A stretch of 64,000 nt of DNA, taken from NCBI RefSeq assembly GCF_030272615.1, contig NC_081406.1, forward strand, positions 171,578,361 to 171,642,360. The letters run 5' to 3'. Shown piece by piece: positions 11,554-23,237 of this stretch (within the stretch, counting starts at the first letter, position 1; each line of letters begins with the position of its first letter). A model generated the notes under the pieces. That model ran no database searches and was not told the origin of the DNA. It was given only the letters and a program-made list of their open reading frames with translations. The stretch is from Cryptomeria japonica. Taxonomy: Eukaryota; Streptophyta; Pinopsida; Cupressales; Cupressaceae. The translations under genes and the position numbers were made by a program.

Positions 11554-11962
11554 CTATAAAAAGAACCACTATCAAAAAATTTCTTTCTTTCATAGGAGAA
11601 AACCTTCATTTTGGGCTCTAAAAAGAACAAAACAATTTTTTTTTTTGCAAAAATAGAGCTATAAAAAGAACCTCACCATCCTTTGGTGTATAAAAGGATT
11701 CATATTCAATTTGGTGCAAAGGAAAGAACCTCATCTCAAAAGCTTTGTTACAATTAAAGAGGGAAGTTATTCCCCTTTTGTTTATCGATTTTTATTTGTT
11801 GACCAAATCGAACCTTTTGCTTTGTTGACTTGGTTATTTCCTTAGATTAAATAATCATTGCTTTGAGGAACTAAAAAGAACAACATGCTTTTCTTGGAGC
11901 AATATCTCCCAATAGAGGTTAGAAAATCACTGAATTGAAGGTTTAAAAAGAATTTTTGATTG
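11554..11962 (+). repeat. Dispersed TAAAAAGAAC motifs in TAT-1 leader
   Basis: CTATAAAAAGAAC or near variants occur near 11554, 11616, 11659, 11870 and 11942 (TTTAAAAAGAATT), with weaker ones between. The TAT-2 leader has the same core near 29848, 30133 and 30198. In both elements one copy follows a TTGGAGCAAYATCTCC segment (11896 and 30150). A shared functional leader element is likely but its role is unknown. Confidence 0.6.
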
Positions 11963-11969
11963 CCTTGAA

Positions 11970-12829
11970 TCGAAAGAGGAAGGTATATGCTCTCCCCTTA
12001 ACTGGGCGATCCAAAAAACCAGACCTCTCTTAAAAAGTTTTCTTTCCTTCAAAAGCATTTACATCTTTTAGCAGGCCTGCCTTCCCGAGGAGTTGAAATC
12101 AACTCTTAAAGCCGTTTATGGCCGGTGTGAAGGGAATGACCTAAGTGGGGAATGACTTTGATGCCAAGTGTTCCAACCCACTATAATCAAAAGTGGAAAG
12201 TGATGAAAGTCCTTTTCAACGGTTGCACGCAGCGATTAGCCTTCCCCCAGTATCCTTGAGATATGTAAAGCCTTTGTTCTAAAGGTTGGGAAGCCTCTTG
12301 AGGGAGTTTATTACTGACGGTCGAATAAGAAGCTTGATTACGAGCCATAGAAATAGAAACTTTGAACCGAGTCAGTAACCAAACATTTATAACATCATAG
12401 TGCAAGGGTGGGGAAGAATCCACCCCCAAGATTACTCACCATATATCTCCCAAGATAACTACTCAACTGTGAAGCAATTCACTTTGAGTTAATTTCTGGC
12501 AAAAGACAAAAAAATGGGTGCCCTCTAGGGGGTGACACGGCTGTTTGAGCTAACAGAGTATCAAGACTAGTGGGCTATGATGTTATTTATGACCTTTGAA
12601 TAAAAAGTCTTTCTGAAGTGTATTACTTGTATCCGAACCTGTTAAAACATTGGGGATTTGAACACATCCTCGTAGAACATACACTTTTTGTTAGATTAGG
12701 CAAAATGGTTGTACTTTTGTGCTGTGCTTGCATTTATTACTTTAGAAAATCATCCATCTAAACTGAAAAACTCACGATCAAAACCAAAAATTGCAGAAAA
12801 ACCAACTGAAGGAAAAAAATAGAGCAGAT
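11970..12829 (+). other. TAT-1 leader, conserved non-coding part
   Basis: No long open frame. A segment around 12400-12455 (GTGCAAGG ... AAGATTACTCACCATA) is echoed in TAT-2 near 30632-30676 (GTGCAAGAG ... AAGATACTCACCATA), so the leader is conserved in patches between the two families. I see no recognisable protein product. Confidence 0.5.
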
Positions 12830-13201
12830 TAGTGCGTGAGGACAACTCCTTAGCACGTAGGGTATTTCAGTTAGCGCATCATACCATCCAGTTAGCGCGT
12901 CTATTCCAAATAGTAGCATTTTATCCCAAAATCAAAATAGTGTTAAAACATTTAGCGCATTAGAGAAACAGTCTAGCGCATGGAAGCATCAGCTTAGCGC
13001 ATGGCAACCAAACATTAGCACATCAAGTTTAAAAGTTAGCGCATCACAGACCCAGGTTAGCGCGTAACTTTTTAAAGGCAAAAAACAAATTTTTGAGCAG
13101 TCAATTCTTTAGCACATGTCTAGGGGCAACTTAGCACGTGTGGTCATTCTTTTAGCGCGTGGAGTAATTTTGATAGCGCATTTCATCCCTGTTTTAGAGT
13201 G
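12830..13201 (+). repeat. TAT-1 leader array 2: 16 copies of TAGCGCA-type motif
   Basis: Motif starts: 12830, 12851, 12872, 12893, 12914, 12953, 12974, 12995, 13016, 13037, 13058, 13110, 13132, 13153, 13174, 13195. Steps are 21 bp except 39 (21+18), 52 and 22. Units are mostly TAGCGCA or TAGCGCG, with some TAGCACG. Spacer sequence is not shared between units. Confidence 0.88.
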
Positions 13202-13775
13202 TGATAAAAAACATATGGATAGAGGGCAAAATAGTGAAGAATTTTAAAAATTTTGAAAACATTTTCAAAAGCCTCTCGTTATCAACAACATTTTTCATCA
13301 AAGCAGAGTAGCGAAAACAAACTGTTAAAACTATTTCTTGAGTCTATTCCAAACAATAGCGTTTTATCCCAAAATCAAAACCATGTTAAAACATTTAGCG
13401 CATCAGAGAAACAGTCTAGCGCGTGGCAACCAAACATTAGCGCATCAAGTTTAAAAGTTAGCGCGTCACAGACCCAGGTTAGCGCGTAACTTTTTAAAGG
13501 AAGAAAACAATTTTTTGAGCAGTCAACTCTTTAGCGCATGTCTGGGGGCAACTTAGCACGTGTGGTCATTTTTTTAGCGCGTGGAGTAATTTTGATAGCG
13601 CATTTCGTCCCTGTTTTAATGCATGATCAAAAACATATGGACAGAGGGCAAAACAGTGAGGAATTTAAAAAAATTTGAAAACATTTTCAAAAGCCTCTCA
13701 TTATCAACAACATTTTTCATCAAAGCGGAGTGTCGAAAACAAACTATCAAAACTATTTCTTGAGCTAAATTTGTG
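12901..13775 (+). repeat. Direct duplication of ~430 bp in TAT-1 leader
   Basis: A block starting CTATTCCAAA at 12901 is repeated from 13344. Both copies run through the motif array, then ACATATGGA and a CAAAGC-G-GAG segment, to TTTCTTGAG (ends near 13343 and 13775). The offset is about 443 bp at the left and 422 bp further on, because the second copy lacks one 21-bp motif unit. So the array gained or lost whole units of 21 bp. Confidence 0.85.
13357..13623 (+). repeat. TAT-1 leader array 3: 11 motif copies (duplicate of array 2)
   Basis: Starts: 13357, 13396, 13417, 13438, 13459, 13480, 13532, 13554, 13575, 13596, 13617. Steps of 39, 21, 21, 21, 21, 52, 22, 21, 21, 21 reproduce the irregularities of array 2. 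The phase was therefore preserved through the duplication. Confidence 0.88.
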
Positions 13776-14086
13776 TCAAAACGTTGTAAAAATCGTAAAC
13801 TGATTGTACAATAAAACATATCTATCTTATCATAATCCAGAAACCTCATCATTAGTATCAATAGAATCCTTTACCATCTTACGGATTTCATCTCAAAAAC
13901 ATTTGTTTAAAAATTTCAAGTTGTCAAATCAAGTTTCCATATCGGGAGGCTTTTATCCATATCATTTGACACGCTTTGTCGTGAAGGGGCATCTAAACCT
14001 TCATTTTGATAGAGTAAGACTTGAAATTTTTCAAACAAGATCAACTGAATCCAAACCAATCAAAGGAAACCATTGATCACTCATGC

Positions 14087-14473
14087 ATGACTAATCCCCA
14101 TATTTTGAGAAGAAAGAACCTTTATCGTAACATCACGTTGAAGAAACAACAACCTAGTTTTTCCAAGTTCATCAAGAGAAATAAGTTTTTATACATTAAT
14201 CATCAACTCTTCAAATCTCATCGAGTATTCCTTCATCACGTCAAACGTTATATCCAAAACAAATCTAATGAATTAGACAAAGAGCCCTTAAAAACAAGAG
14301 CCTATTGTCAAAAGTCTGCTTTTAATCAAATCATAAACCGCAGAGGAAAGATCAATCCAGCATTCTTGCCTGACGAGTGTATCACTTATAACACACCTTG
14401 ACTAGAACCACCCACTCCTGAGCAACATATCAACGAGGATTTTGTCCCCTTCGTCACTGAAAGTTTCTACTAA
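14087..14473 (+). CDS. TAT-1 ORF1: basic protein upstream of gag, with in-frame UGA
   Basis: An ATG at 14087 aligns with the ATG of TAT-2 ORF1 at 31210 (M-T-N-P-H-I-L-R versus M-T-I-L-H-I-L-R). Both frames are exactly 104 codons to a TGA (14399-14401 here). The protein is strongly basic and shares S-H-R-V-F-L-H, G-K-I-N-P and C-I-T-Y-N with TAT-2. Past the TGA the same frame stays conserved (P-P-T-P-E ... F-V-P-F-V-T-E-S-F-Y) to a TAA at 14471-14473, one base before the gag ATG. The TGA is followed by CTAG, a known leaky context. Ogre-type elements carry an ORF1 of unknown function at this position. I recognise no domain. Confidence 0.72.
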
Positions 14474-14474
14474 A

Positions 14475-15700
14475 ATGCCTGTTACTCGCTCTCAAAGAAA
14501 CCAACAAAGCGAGACACACGCAGAGTCTAGTATGAATCAAAGGTTGTCAAATCCTTTTGAAGTTCCACACCTAGAAGAGACTGAAATTTTTGAAGCGCTT
14601 CTTCAAGAATGTCAGGAAAACCCTTCATTCCAAAAGCTTGTAGAAAGGCTTATGGAAAATGACAAAGAAAAATATTTGTTCATGCTCACAAGTAAAGGCG
14701 TTAAACTTCCCAAATATTTAGACACAAACATCTTTAGAACCGGATCTCGACAATATGCATATCAAGAACAACAAAGAGAAGAGGAAACTCATAACCTTGA
14801 ACAACACATACCTGAGCAACACATTCCAGAACAACGTATACCAGAAATGTGTATACCTGAGCTAGAAACTCTAGAGCAAAATATACCATTTAACACACCT
14901 TTTCAGCTGAGAACTAATACAAAGGAAGAACTTTTCCCTCAACAAGACAATGTACCTTTGGCTGCCCTTAATCAACAAATGCAAATGTTACAAAGGAAAA
15001 TACAAGACATACAACAAGGGACAACAGTACGGTACTCTTTAAACAAAATTTGTCCTCATCCTTTCGACATGAGATTGCACATGATCCCTTTTCCTCCAAA
15101 CTCAGATGTGCCTAAATTTGATAAGTATGATGGAAAAAGTTATCCCCGTGATCATGTCACAGAATTTTGTACCATGAGTCTTGAATTTTCTCATGATGAC
15201 ACCTATCTAATAAGGTTATTCCCAAGAAGCCTGGGAGGGCAAACAATGGAATGGTTATCCAAAATTACACCACCTATCATATCATTTGATGAATTGGTTA
15301 ACAAATTCATAACCCAATACTCCTATAACATCCAGCACGCCATAACCATGCTAGATGTTTGCAACACCAAACAAAAGAACAATGAAACATTCATGATATT
15401 CCTTCAACGTTGGCGACGTATGGTATCCAGATATCCTTGAGATATTCCTGAAAAGGAGAAAATGGAAATCTTCATTGACAATTTGAATGGTGAAATGAGT
15501 TACAGGTTAAAACTCCAGTGCATACCATCTTTCGCTAAATTGATTGAAAATGGCATTCCAGTAGAGGAAGCGTGTGTCAAAAAGGGAACACTCAAATTCT
15601 TCAAGGAAGGAACAAACTCATCAAACTACAATAACCAGAACAATAGCAACTTAGACAAATCTCAAGCAAGAATGACTCACATGATCCCAAATCTAAGCAA
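14475..15700 (+). pseudogene. gag: TAT-1 gag (capsid region)
   Basis: I chose ATG 14475 (M-P-V-T-R-S) because it aligns with the TAT-2 gag start and sits one base after ORF1. A Gln/Glu-rich region with P-E-Q-H-I and P-E-Q-R-I style repeats (14815-14885) leads to the capsid block: Y-S-L-N-K-I-C-P-H-P-F-D, K-F-D-K-Y-D-G-K, F-P-R-S-L-G-G-Q and F-L-Q-R-W-R-R-M (retrotransposon Gag family). A TGA at 15438-15440 interrupts it; the frame continues with M-E-I-F-I-D-N-L. Near 15690-15700 a net one-base loss shifts the frame into that of pol. Capsid would form cytoplasmic particles. Confidence 0.85.
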
Positions 15701-17083
15701 CCAGTGCTTGCATTATCTAGGAATCCTCAAAATACGAAAAATCCTAAAAATGCTAATCCAAATGCTAACACATATGCACCAAACACCGATCAAGGACAAC
15801 TCAACACAAACAACACCAATGCTACTCAAAGCAAAAACATGAATCTAGGACCTAATAACAATTCACGCAACAACACGAACAATTTCCAAAAGCGTGTCTT
15901 CACACCACTAGGGCAATCACTAGAACCAGCATTCAGAGAACTTCTGGCAAACAAAATTCTCTCCTTGCTTGCAATCAACAGCTATGAACCCCAAATCAAA
16001 CCACCTTGGTGGAATGATTCACACTATTGTGATTTCCATCATAACAAGGGTCACCAAACGAACTATTGCATGAGATTAAAACACATTGTGCAAGACATGA
16101 TTGATCGAGGTGACTTAACAGTAGATGGTCTCAAAATAAATGGTGATCATGGAGCCTTTAAAAATCCTCTTCCAAATTACAACAAAGATGGAGCTTCAAC
16201 CTCGGATGATACACGCGAAGCTCGTATCAACCATATCTACAAAAACACCATAAATCACATATCAACTGAAGATCATCAAGTAAATGTCATCACCATCCAA
16301 GATCAGTGTGATCATGAATCTGTTAATGTGACAACCCAAACTCAAAAATATGTCTTAAAAGGACATACTGTGCCTACAACTCCTACACCAAAGATCCAAT
16401 ATGACTTGGTTAGCCAACTACGCAAAACTCCAACTCAGATATCTATACTAGAATTGCTGAAACTATCACCAAAACACAAAGACATATTGGAACAAGCGCT
16501 ATTGGAAACCAATGTACCTCAAAATTTGGATACGGACAGATTTCAAGCCATGGTCGCCCATATGATCGGACCTCATAACCTCACCTTCTCAGAGCATGAC
16601 AATGCTTCCTTGAGTCATCCACATAACACTCCTCTCCATATCGAAGTCATTGTTTGCAAACATCGAGTAAAAATAGTCTTAATAGATGGAGGAGCCAGAC
16701 TTAATATATTTACTTTAAAGCTTATCTGTGCATTAGGCTTCTCAGAAGAGTCTATTGATCCCTGCAAGAAGATTACCATAAAGGCATATGATGATGAGGA
16801 AAGGTCTTCTAAAGGAACCGTGATGTTACCTATTCAAGTGGGACCAGTGCAAAAGGATAATATGTGTCAGGTCTTAGACATAGATCTCACCTACAATATT
16901 TTGTTAGGGAGACCTTGGATACATGAAATGCAAGCAGTACCTTCTACGTATCACCAGTGTGTCAAATTTCCTTATGATGGACAAGAAATATCTATATCTG
17001 CTGATCACAATCCATTTCAACATTGCAACGCAATGGGGGCAGCCCAAGATAGTTTGGTTCCTCATAATAGAGAAAAGCAGTGA
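15701..17083 (+). pseudogene. TAT-1 nucleocapsid and aspartic protease
   Basis: After an Asn-rich linker comes W-W-N-D and a zinc-knuckle variant at about 16028: C-x2-H-x4-H-x4-C, a CHHC arrangement instead of the retroviral CCHC, shared with TAT-2. The protease core is V-L-I-D-G-G-A-R-L-N-I (Asp codon at 16685-16687) with the flap and C-terminal Y-N-I-L-L-G-R-P-W-I-H near 16890-16920. DGG in place of D[ST]G is usual in Tat proteases. This frame is open from about 15701 to a TGA at 17081-17083. Confidence 0.85.
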
Positions 17084-17280
17084 TCTTCAACATCAGATCT
17101 ACAAACAGCAAAGCCCAACTCATTATCTGGAGATTTCAAGCAGCAAATGCAAATCAAAGACCAAGGTATGGGAGAATACTCTTTGGAGCCCCTATGTTTG
17201 GCCAAATTACCGACATCACCCAAATCTCATGGATTGCCTACTACATCAACACATCTAGTCACTCAGCCCATCACCAAATT

Positions 17281-17641
17281 TGATGGTACCTGGTTATACA
17301 AAGATGAGGAAGAAGATAATAGAGCAGTTGCTCTAGACATTGCTCTACCTACACACCTATATGGAAAAGGATACTTAATCATGTAGCAAATGGGATATGA
17401 TGGTAAAGGACCTATTGGGAAATGCAAAGAAGGAGTCACTGAACCCATAGATCTTCCTTCACAGCCCAGTAGAGACAAAACAGGATTGGGTTGTAAGCTC
17501 ACTTTCCTATTAAGAAAGCCACCCCGCATAACTGCAAAGCCTCAATGGAAAGTAAAGAAGAAGTACAAAGAAGAATCCTGGCAGGAAGCACTCTTTGAGT
17601 CAGCCGAAACAATCGGCAAGGCACAGGAATGTCAAGAATAG
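17281..17641 (+). pseudogene. TAT-1 G-patch-like segment after protease
   Basis: The frame reads Y-G-K-G-Y-L-I-M, a TAG, Q-M-G-Y-D-G-K-G-P-I-G-K-C-K-E-G and, further on, T-G-L-G. That matches the G-patch pattern (hydrophobic, M-G-[WY], G-x-G-x-G, G-L-G). TAT-2 has the same segment. In betaretroviruses a G-patch follows protease and binds nucleic acid; here the role is inferred. The TAG at 17384-17386 stands where TAT-2 has CAA (Gln). The frame closes again at 17639-17641. Confidence 0.6.
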
Positions 17642-18640
17642 AAGTTACATCAGGAAAAACTTCTAAGCCACAAGAAGGCCATATCTACAGCAGTAGCTCA
17701 TGTTCAAGATCCACTATTTCAAGAACAAATAAAATCACCTCAGGGTACCATTATTTCTCCCAGAGGAGGCACAGTCTATGAACAAATACAGAAAGTAGAA
17801 GAAGGATCTGACACTGAATCAACAAAAACTATCAAAATGGTATCCATCATCAAAGATTTGTTTTCACCATACAACATACCTATTTACAACACTGATAGAA
17901 TCTGGGATGACACCTCTGAGACTGATTCCAATGAATATGAGTGGGGTACCTACTCAAATGCTACTACAAATATCCCTAATGATACTGACACCATACCCCT
18001 TTCTCAGGAAGAACATAACGCAGAAGACAGACCTCTTGAATTTGGACCACAGAACATCTATGAAGCCAAGGAAAGTGAATAGAAACATTACGAACAAGTC
18101 TATATGGAAGATAATACCATCGAAGACCTCAACGAAATCTTGGACTCCTTTGCAACCAAGAACAATCACGATGAAACCTCTGTCTTGACACTTACAGTAG
18201 CAGAACTTAATCCACCAAATGATACCTTACCGCTTGTCTTTCTTGACCTCATCGATTGGGATGAACCTGAAATCCATGATATACCAATTTTCCCAGATGA
18301 TGAATCTATTATCCACTACCTATGTACCGTAAATCTGAAAAATGGCTCTACCAGTGAAAAAAGTAATGATGTCTGCCAATCAAGGAGTGCCAAGTCTCTC
18401 AGTCGCAAAAATAAACCAAATAAAGGATCTAATGCTGAAAACCAGTCAATGACAGCTCTAGATCACAAAAAAGTAAAAATAAAGGATGCATTTGAGGGTG
18501 AAAACCTTTTTAAGGAACCTAATGATGGGAGACTTGACACTCTTCCTGAGCACTTTCATGAGCGATCACCCATATTGATTGAGCCCACTCAATCAATCAA
18601 CATTGGTACCACAGAAGCAGTCAAAAACATACACCTTGCA
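17642..18640 (+). pseudogene. TAT-1 linker between protease and RT
   Basis: Acidic, low-complexity linker in the pol frame with stops at 18080-18082 and earlier. It contains I-P-I-Y-N and S-E-T-D-S-x-E-Y-E-W blocks that align with I-P-I-W-Y and S-E-T-D-S-H-E-W-E in TAT-2. No enzymatic domain is visible. Confidence 0.65.
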
Positions 18641-19498
18641 GAATCTCTGACAGGGGAGGAAAGATTAGCATCCATCATTTTCTTTAAAGAACAACAAATT
18701 AACTTTGCTTGGTCATATGTCGATATGCCTGAAGTAGATCCACACTTGATCATGCATCACTTGTCCATCTCTTCAGAAGTTAAACCAGTCAAGCAAAAGC
18801 TACGAAAGATGAATCCATAGGTGGAACTCATGGTCAAAAATGAACTAAAGAAACTATTAGATGTCGGATTCATCCGACCCATTGACTATACAGAATGGAT
18901 TTCCAACATCATTCCAGTATCAAAACCAGATGGTAGTATCAAAATATGCACTGACTTCAGATATGTCAACAAAGCTTGTCCAAAAGATGACTTTCCTCTG
19001 CCCAGTATCGACATAATTGTAGACCTCATAGCAGGACATGCAATGCTCTCACTAATGGATGGTTTCTCAGGCTATAATCAAATCAAAATAGCCCTAGAAG
19101 ATCAAGATAGAATAGCATTCACCTATCCTTGGGGAATGTACTGTTGGAATGTTATGCGTTTTGGCTTAAAGAATGCAGGGGCCACTTATCAAAGAGCAAT
19201 GACAATAATCTTTCATGACATGATGCACACATTTATGGAAGATTATGTGGATGATTTACTAGCTAAATCCTTCACTAGAGCGGAACATCTAAGCATCTTA
19301 ACAAAGATCTTTGATCGATTGGAGAAATTTCATGTCAGGCTCAACCCTAAGAAGTGTGTCTTCGGGGTTACATCAAGCAAGTTACTAGGCTACATAGTCT
19401 CAGCTAAAGGTATTGAAGTAGATCTAGCAAAAGTACAAGCCATTATGGAAATGCCACCACCAAAGAATATTAGTCAACTCAGATCTCTACAAGGATGA
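18641..19498 (+). pseudogene. TAT-1 reverse transcriptase
   Basis: Contains the full Ty3/gypsy RT order: L-L-D-V-G-F-I-R-P-I, W-I-S-N-I-I-P-V, I-C-T-D-F-R, L-S-L-M-D-G-F-S-G-Y-N-Q-I, F-G-L-K-N-A-G-A-T-Y-Q-R and the catalytic Y-V-D-D at 19244-19255. The TAG at 18818-18820 aligns with CAG in TAT-2. The TGA at 19496-19498 aligns with CGG (Arg) of the G-R-L-Q-S motif. RT copies genomic RNA into cDNA in the particle. Confidence 0.88.
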
Positions 19499-20060
19499 CT
19501 TCAATCAATCAGGCTATTCATCGTTTAGTTAGTAGATAAAAGTCTACCATTTAACCATTTACTACACAAAAATGTACCATCCAGATGGGAGACCAAGTGT
19601 GCATAATCTTTTTACCAAATCAAATAGTACCTGATGAATCCACCAGTTCTGGTACCACCAGTCACAAGAAAGCCACTTAACCTATATATCTCAACAACAG
19701 ATATATCACTGGGGGCACTATTGGCACAAGAAGATTAACAAGGAAAAGAATGAGCCATATACTATATCAGTAGGACATTGAATGGCTATGAACTCAACTA
19801 TACATTCATTGAAAAGGCTTGCCTAACAGTGGTCTTCGAATCTCAGAAGTTCTGACATTATATGCTAGCACACACAATTAAGCTAGTGGCAAAAATTGAT
19901 CCCCTCAAATATCTACTCAGCAAGGTAGCTCTTACAGGCAGATTGGCTAAATGGGTCATGATTCTTAGTGAATTCTACATCCAATACTCAAAAAGACGAA
20001 CAATCAAAGGACAAGCAATTGCAGATTAGCTGGCTGAAGCATCGCTACTAGGAAAAAAAA
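19499..20060 (+). pseudogene. TAT-1 first RNase H (degenerate)
   Basis: In frame with RT but riddled with stops, this aligns with the first RNase H of TAT-2: L-L-H-K-N, L-Y-I-S-T-T-D-I-S-L-G-A-L-L-A-Q, L-V-A-K-I-D-P-L-K-Y-L-L. The usual first catalytic Asp (L-Y-T-D-A) is Ser here, as in TAT-2. The domain was therefore probably non-catalytic already in the common ancestor. Confidence 0.75.
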
Positions 20061-20062
20061 CT

Positions 20063-20512
20063 ATGGAGATTGAATTTCCAGACAGGGACGTTCTTGCTAT
20101 TTCTACCAAACAATGGACCCTATACTTTGATGGATCCTACACACAACATGGTTCAGGTGCTGGCATTCTATTCATCACTCCTGAAGGACACACTATACCA
20201 AGATCATATAGGCTTATGTTCCCATGCACAAATAATGTGGTTGAATATGAGGCATTGGTTATAGGCATCAAAATGACTATAGAATGGAAAATCACAGAGT
20301 TAAAGGTCTACGGAGACTCACAACTAATTGTCAATCAAATCAACAATGACTATCAGACAAAGGATGACAAGCTGCTGCCCTACAAGCGAATGGTGGATGA
20401 CTTCAAACAATATTTTATGCACATCACCTTCGAGCAAATACCAAGGTTGAACAACAAAGCAGCCGATGCCATGGCTACTATTGCTTCATTACTACAAATT
20501 CTAGAGCAATAG
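20063..20512 (+). pseudogene. TAT-1 second (archaeal-type) RNase H
   Basis: A complete domain in one open frame: L-Y-F-D-G-S-Y (first Asp), V-E-Y-E-A-L (Glu), V-Y-G-D-S-Q-L (Asp) and A-D-A-M-A (last Asp). All four acidic residues are present. The Tat lineage is known for this additional RNase H, which removes the RNA strand during reverse transcription. This fragment is intact although its surroundings are broken. Confidence 0.85.
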
Positions 20513-20513
20513 A

Positions 20514-21863
20514 GTCATTATGAGTTCCTGGTAGAGCAACTGTTCTCCCCCGCTTATGACCACTCCGAATCCCATGTTATCTATGCCTTGACTGGTTCAG
20601 ATTCTCCATTATATGGACCAATATACGACTACCTTAAGAACAATATCTTACCTATTGACCAATACCGTAACTAGAAACATAATTTTATTCGGCAAGCTGC
20701 CCGTTATACCCTTACTGCTGATACTTTGTATCGTCGAGGTCTCGATGGTACTCTTCTTCGTTGCCTTGATTGTAATGATTCTGATTCCGCTTTACACGAG
20801 CTTCACGAAGGTATTTGTGGAACACATTCAAGTGGGACTACTCTTGCTAAAAAGCTTCTAAGGATGGGATACTATTGGCCTACAATGGAAAAAGATTCAT
20901 ATCACTTTGCCAAGAAATGTCCTAAATGCCAGATCCATGACAATCTGATACATGCACCAGCACAGGAACTACGGCCATTTACAACATCGTGGCCCTTTTG
21001 TTAGTGGGGACTAGACTTAGTTGGCAAAATTCATCCTTCATCTTCAAATGGACACAAGTTCATTATAACGGCAACAGAATACTTTACCAAATGGATAGAA
21101 GCAGTTCCCATGACCATAGTGACTGGGAAACAAATTACCTCTTTTATCCTAAATTATCTGATTTGCAGATATGGTATTCCAAGTTCAATCATCATAGATA
21201 ATGGATGACCTTTCAAAAATCAAGATGTACAAGAACTATGTGAAAAATTCAAAATCCAACATCGGTTCTCTACACCATACTACCCATAGGGAAATGGTCA
21301 AGTAGAAGCATCTAACAAGACAATACTAAAAATCTTAAAGAGAATAGTGAATGATGCAGGCAAAGATTGGCACGTACAACTTAATCCAGCACTTTGGGCA
21401 TATAGAACCAGCATCCGCACACCTACAGAAGCAACACCATACTCATTGGTATATGGATCAAAGGCCATTTTACCCCTGGAGGTAGAAATCTCATCTCTCA
21501 GAGTCTCTTTGAAAGGTTTAATCCCAAATGAAGAGTATCGAGTTAACCGACTACAAGAACTCGAACTATTAGATGAAAGACATCAACATGCTTACACTCA
21601 TCTCAAAGCATATCAACAACGCATGTGTAGGAGCTACAACCACAAGGTCATCCCCCGCAACTTCAAAGTTGGTGACCTAGTCCTCAAAGAAAATCCAAGA
21701 AATCAGCAAGATCAAGAAAAGAAAGGGAAGTTTGAACCTAACTGGTTGGGTCCCTATGTCATCATATTAGTCTATGGATCATGTGTCTATTAGCTAACAA
21801 CTTCAGAAGGAGATGTGCTCGACGAACCAACTAACAACATCCATCTGAAGAAGTACTACACTT
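20514..21863 (+). pseudogene. TAT-1 integrase
   Basis: The zinc region (H-E-G-I-C-G-T-H ... C-P-K-C near 20800-20930) is followed by the core: W-G-L-D-L-V-G-K (Asp), I-I-I-D-N-G (Asp) and G-N-G-Q-V-E-A-S-N-K (Glu). The C-terminus has L-G-P-Y-V-I (GPY/F module) and ends I-H-L-K-K-Y-Y-T with a TAA at 21862-21864. There is no chromodomain. Stops at about 21001, 21205, 21286 and 21791 sit at codons that are Gln or Leu in TAT-2. Three would be explained by C-to-T in CAG/CAA, the other by CGA if Arg was ancestral. Confidence 0.88.
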
Positions 21864-21864
21864 A

Positions 21865-23237
<1,373 letters not shown>

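Noticed and set aside
17263-17529. Minus-strand frame across the TAT-1 G-patch segment
   Set aside because: Shadow of the plus-strand pol frame; composition and motifs only make sense on the plus strand.
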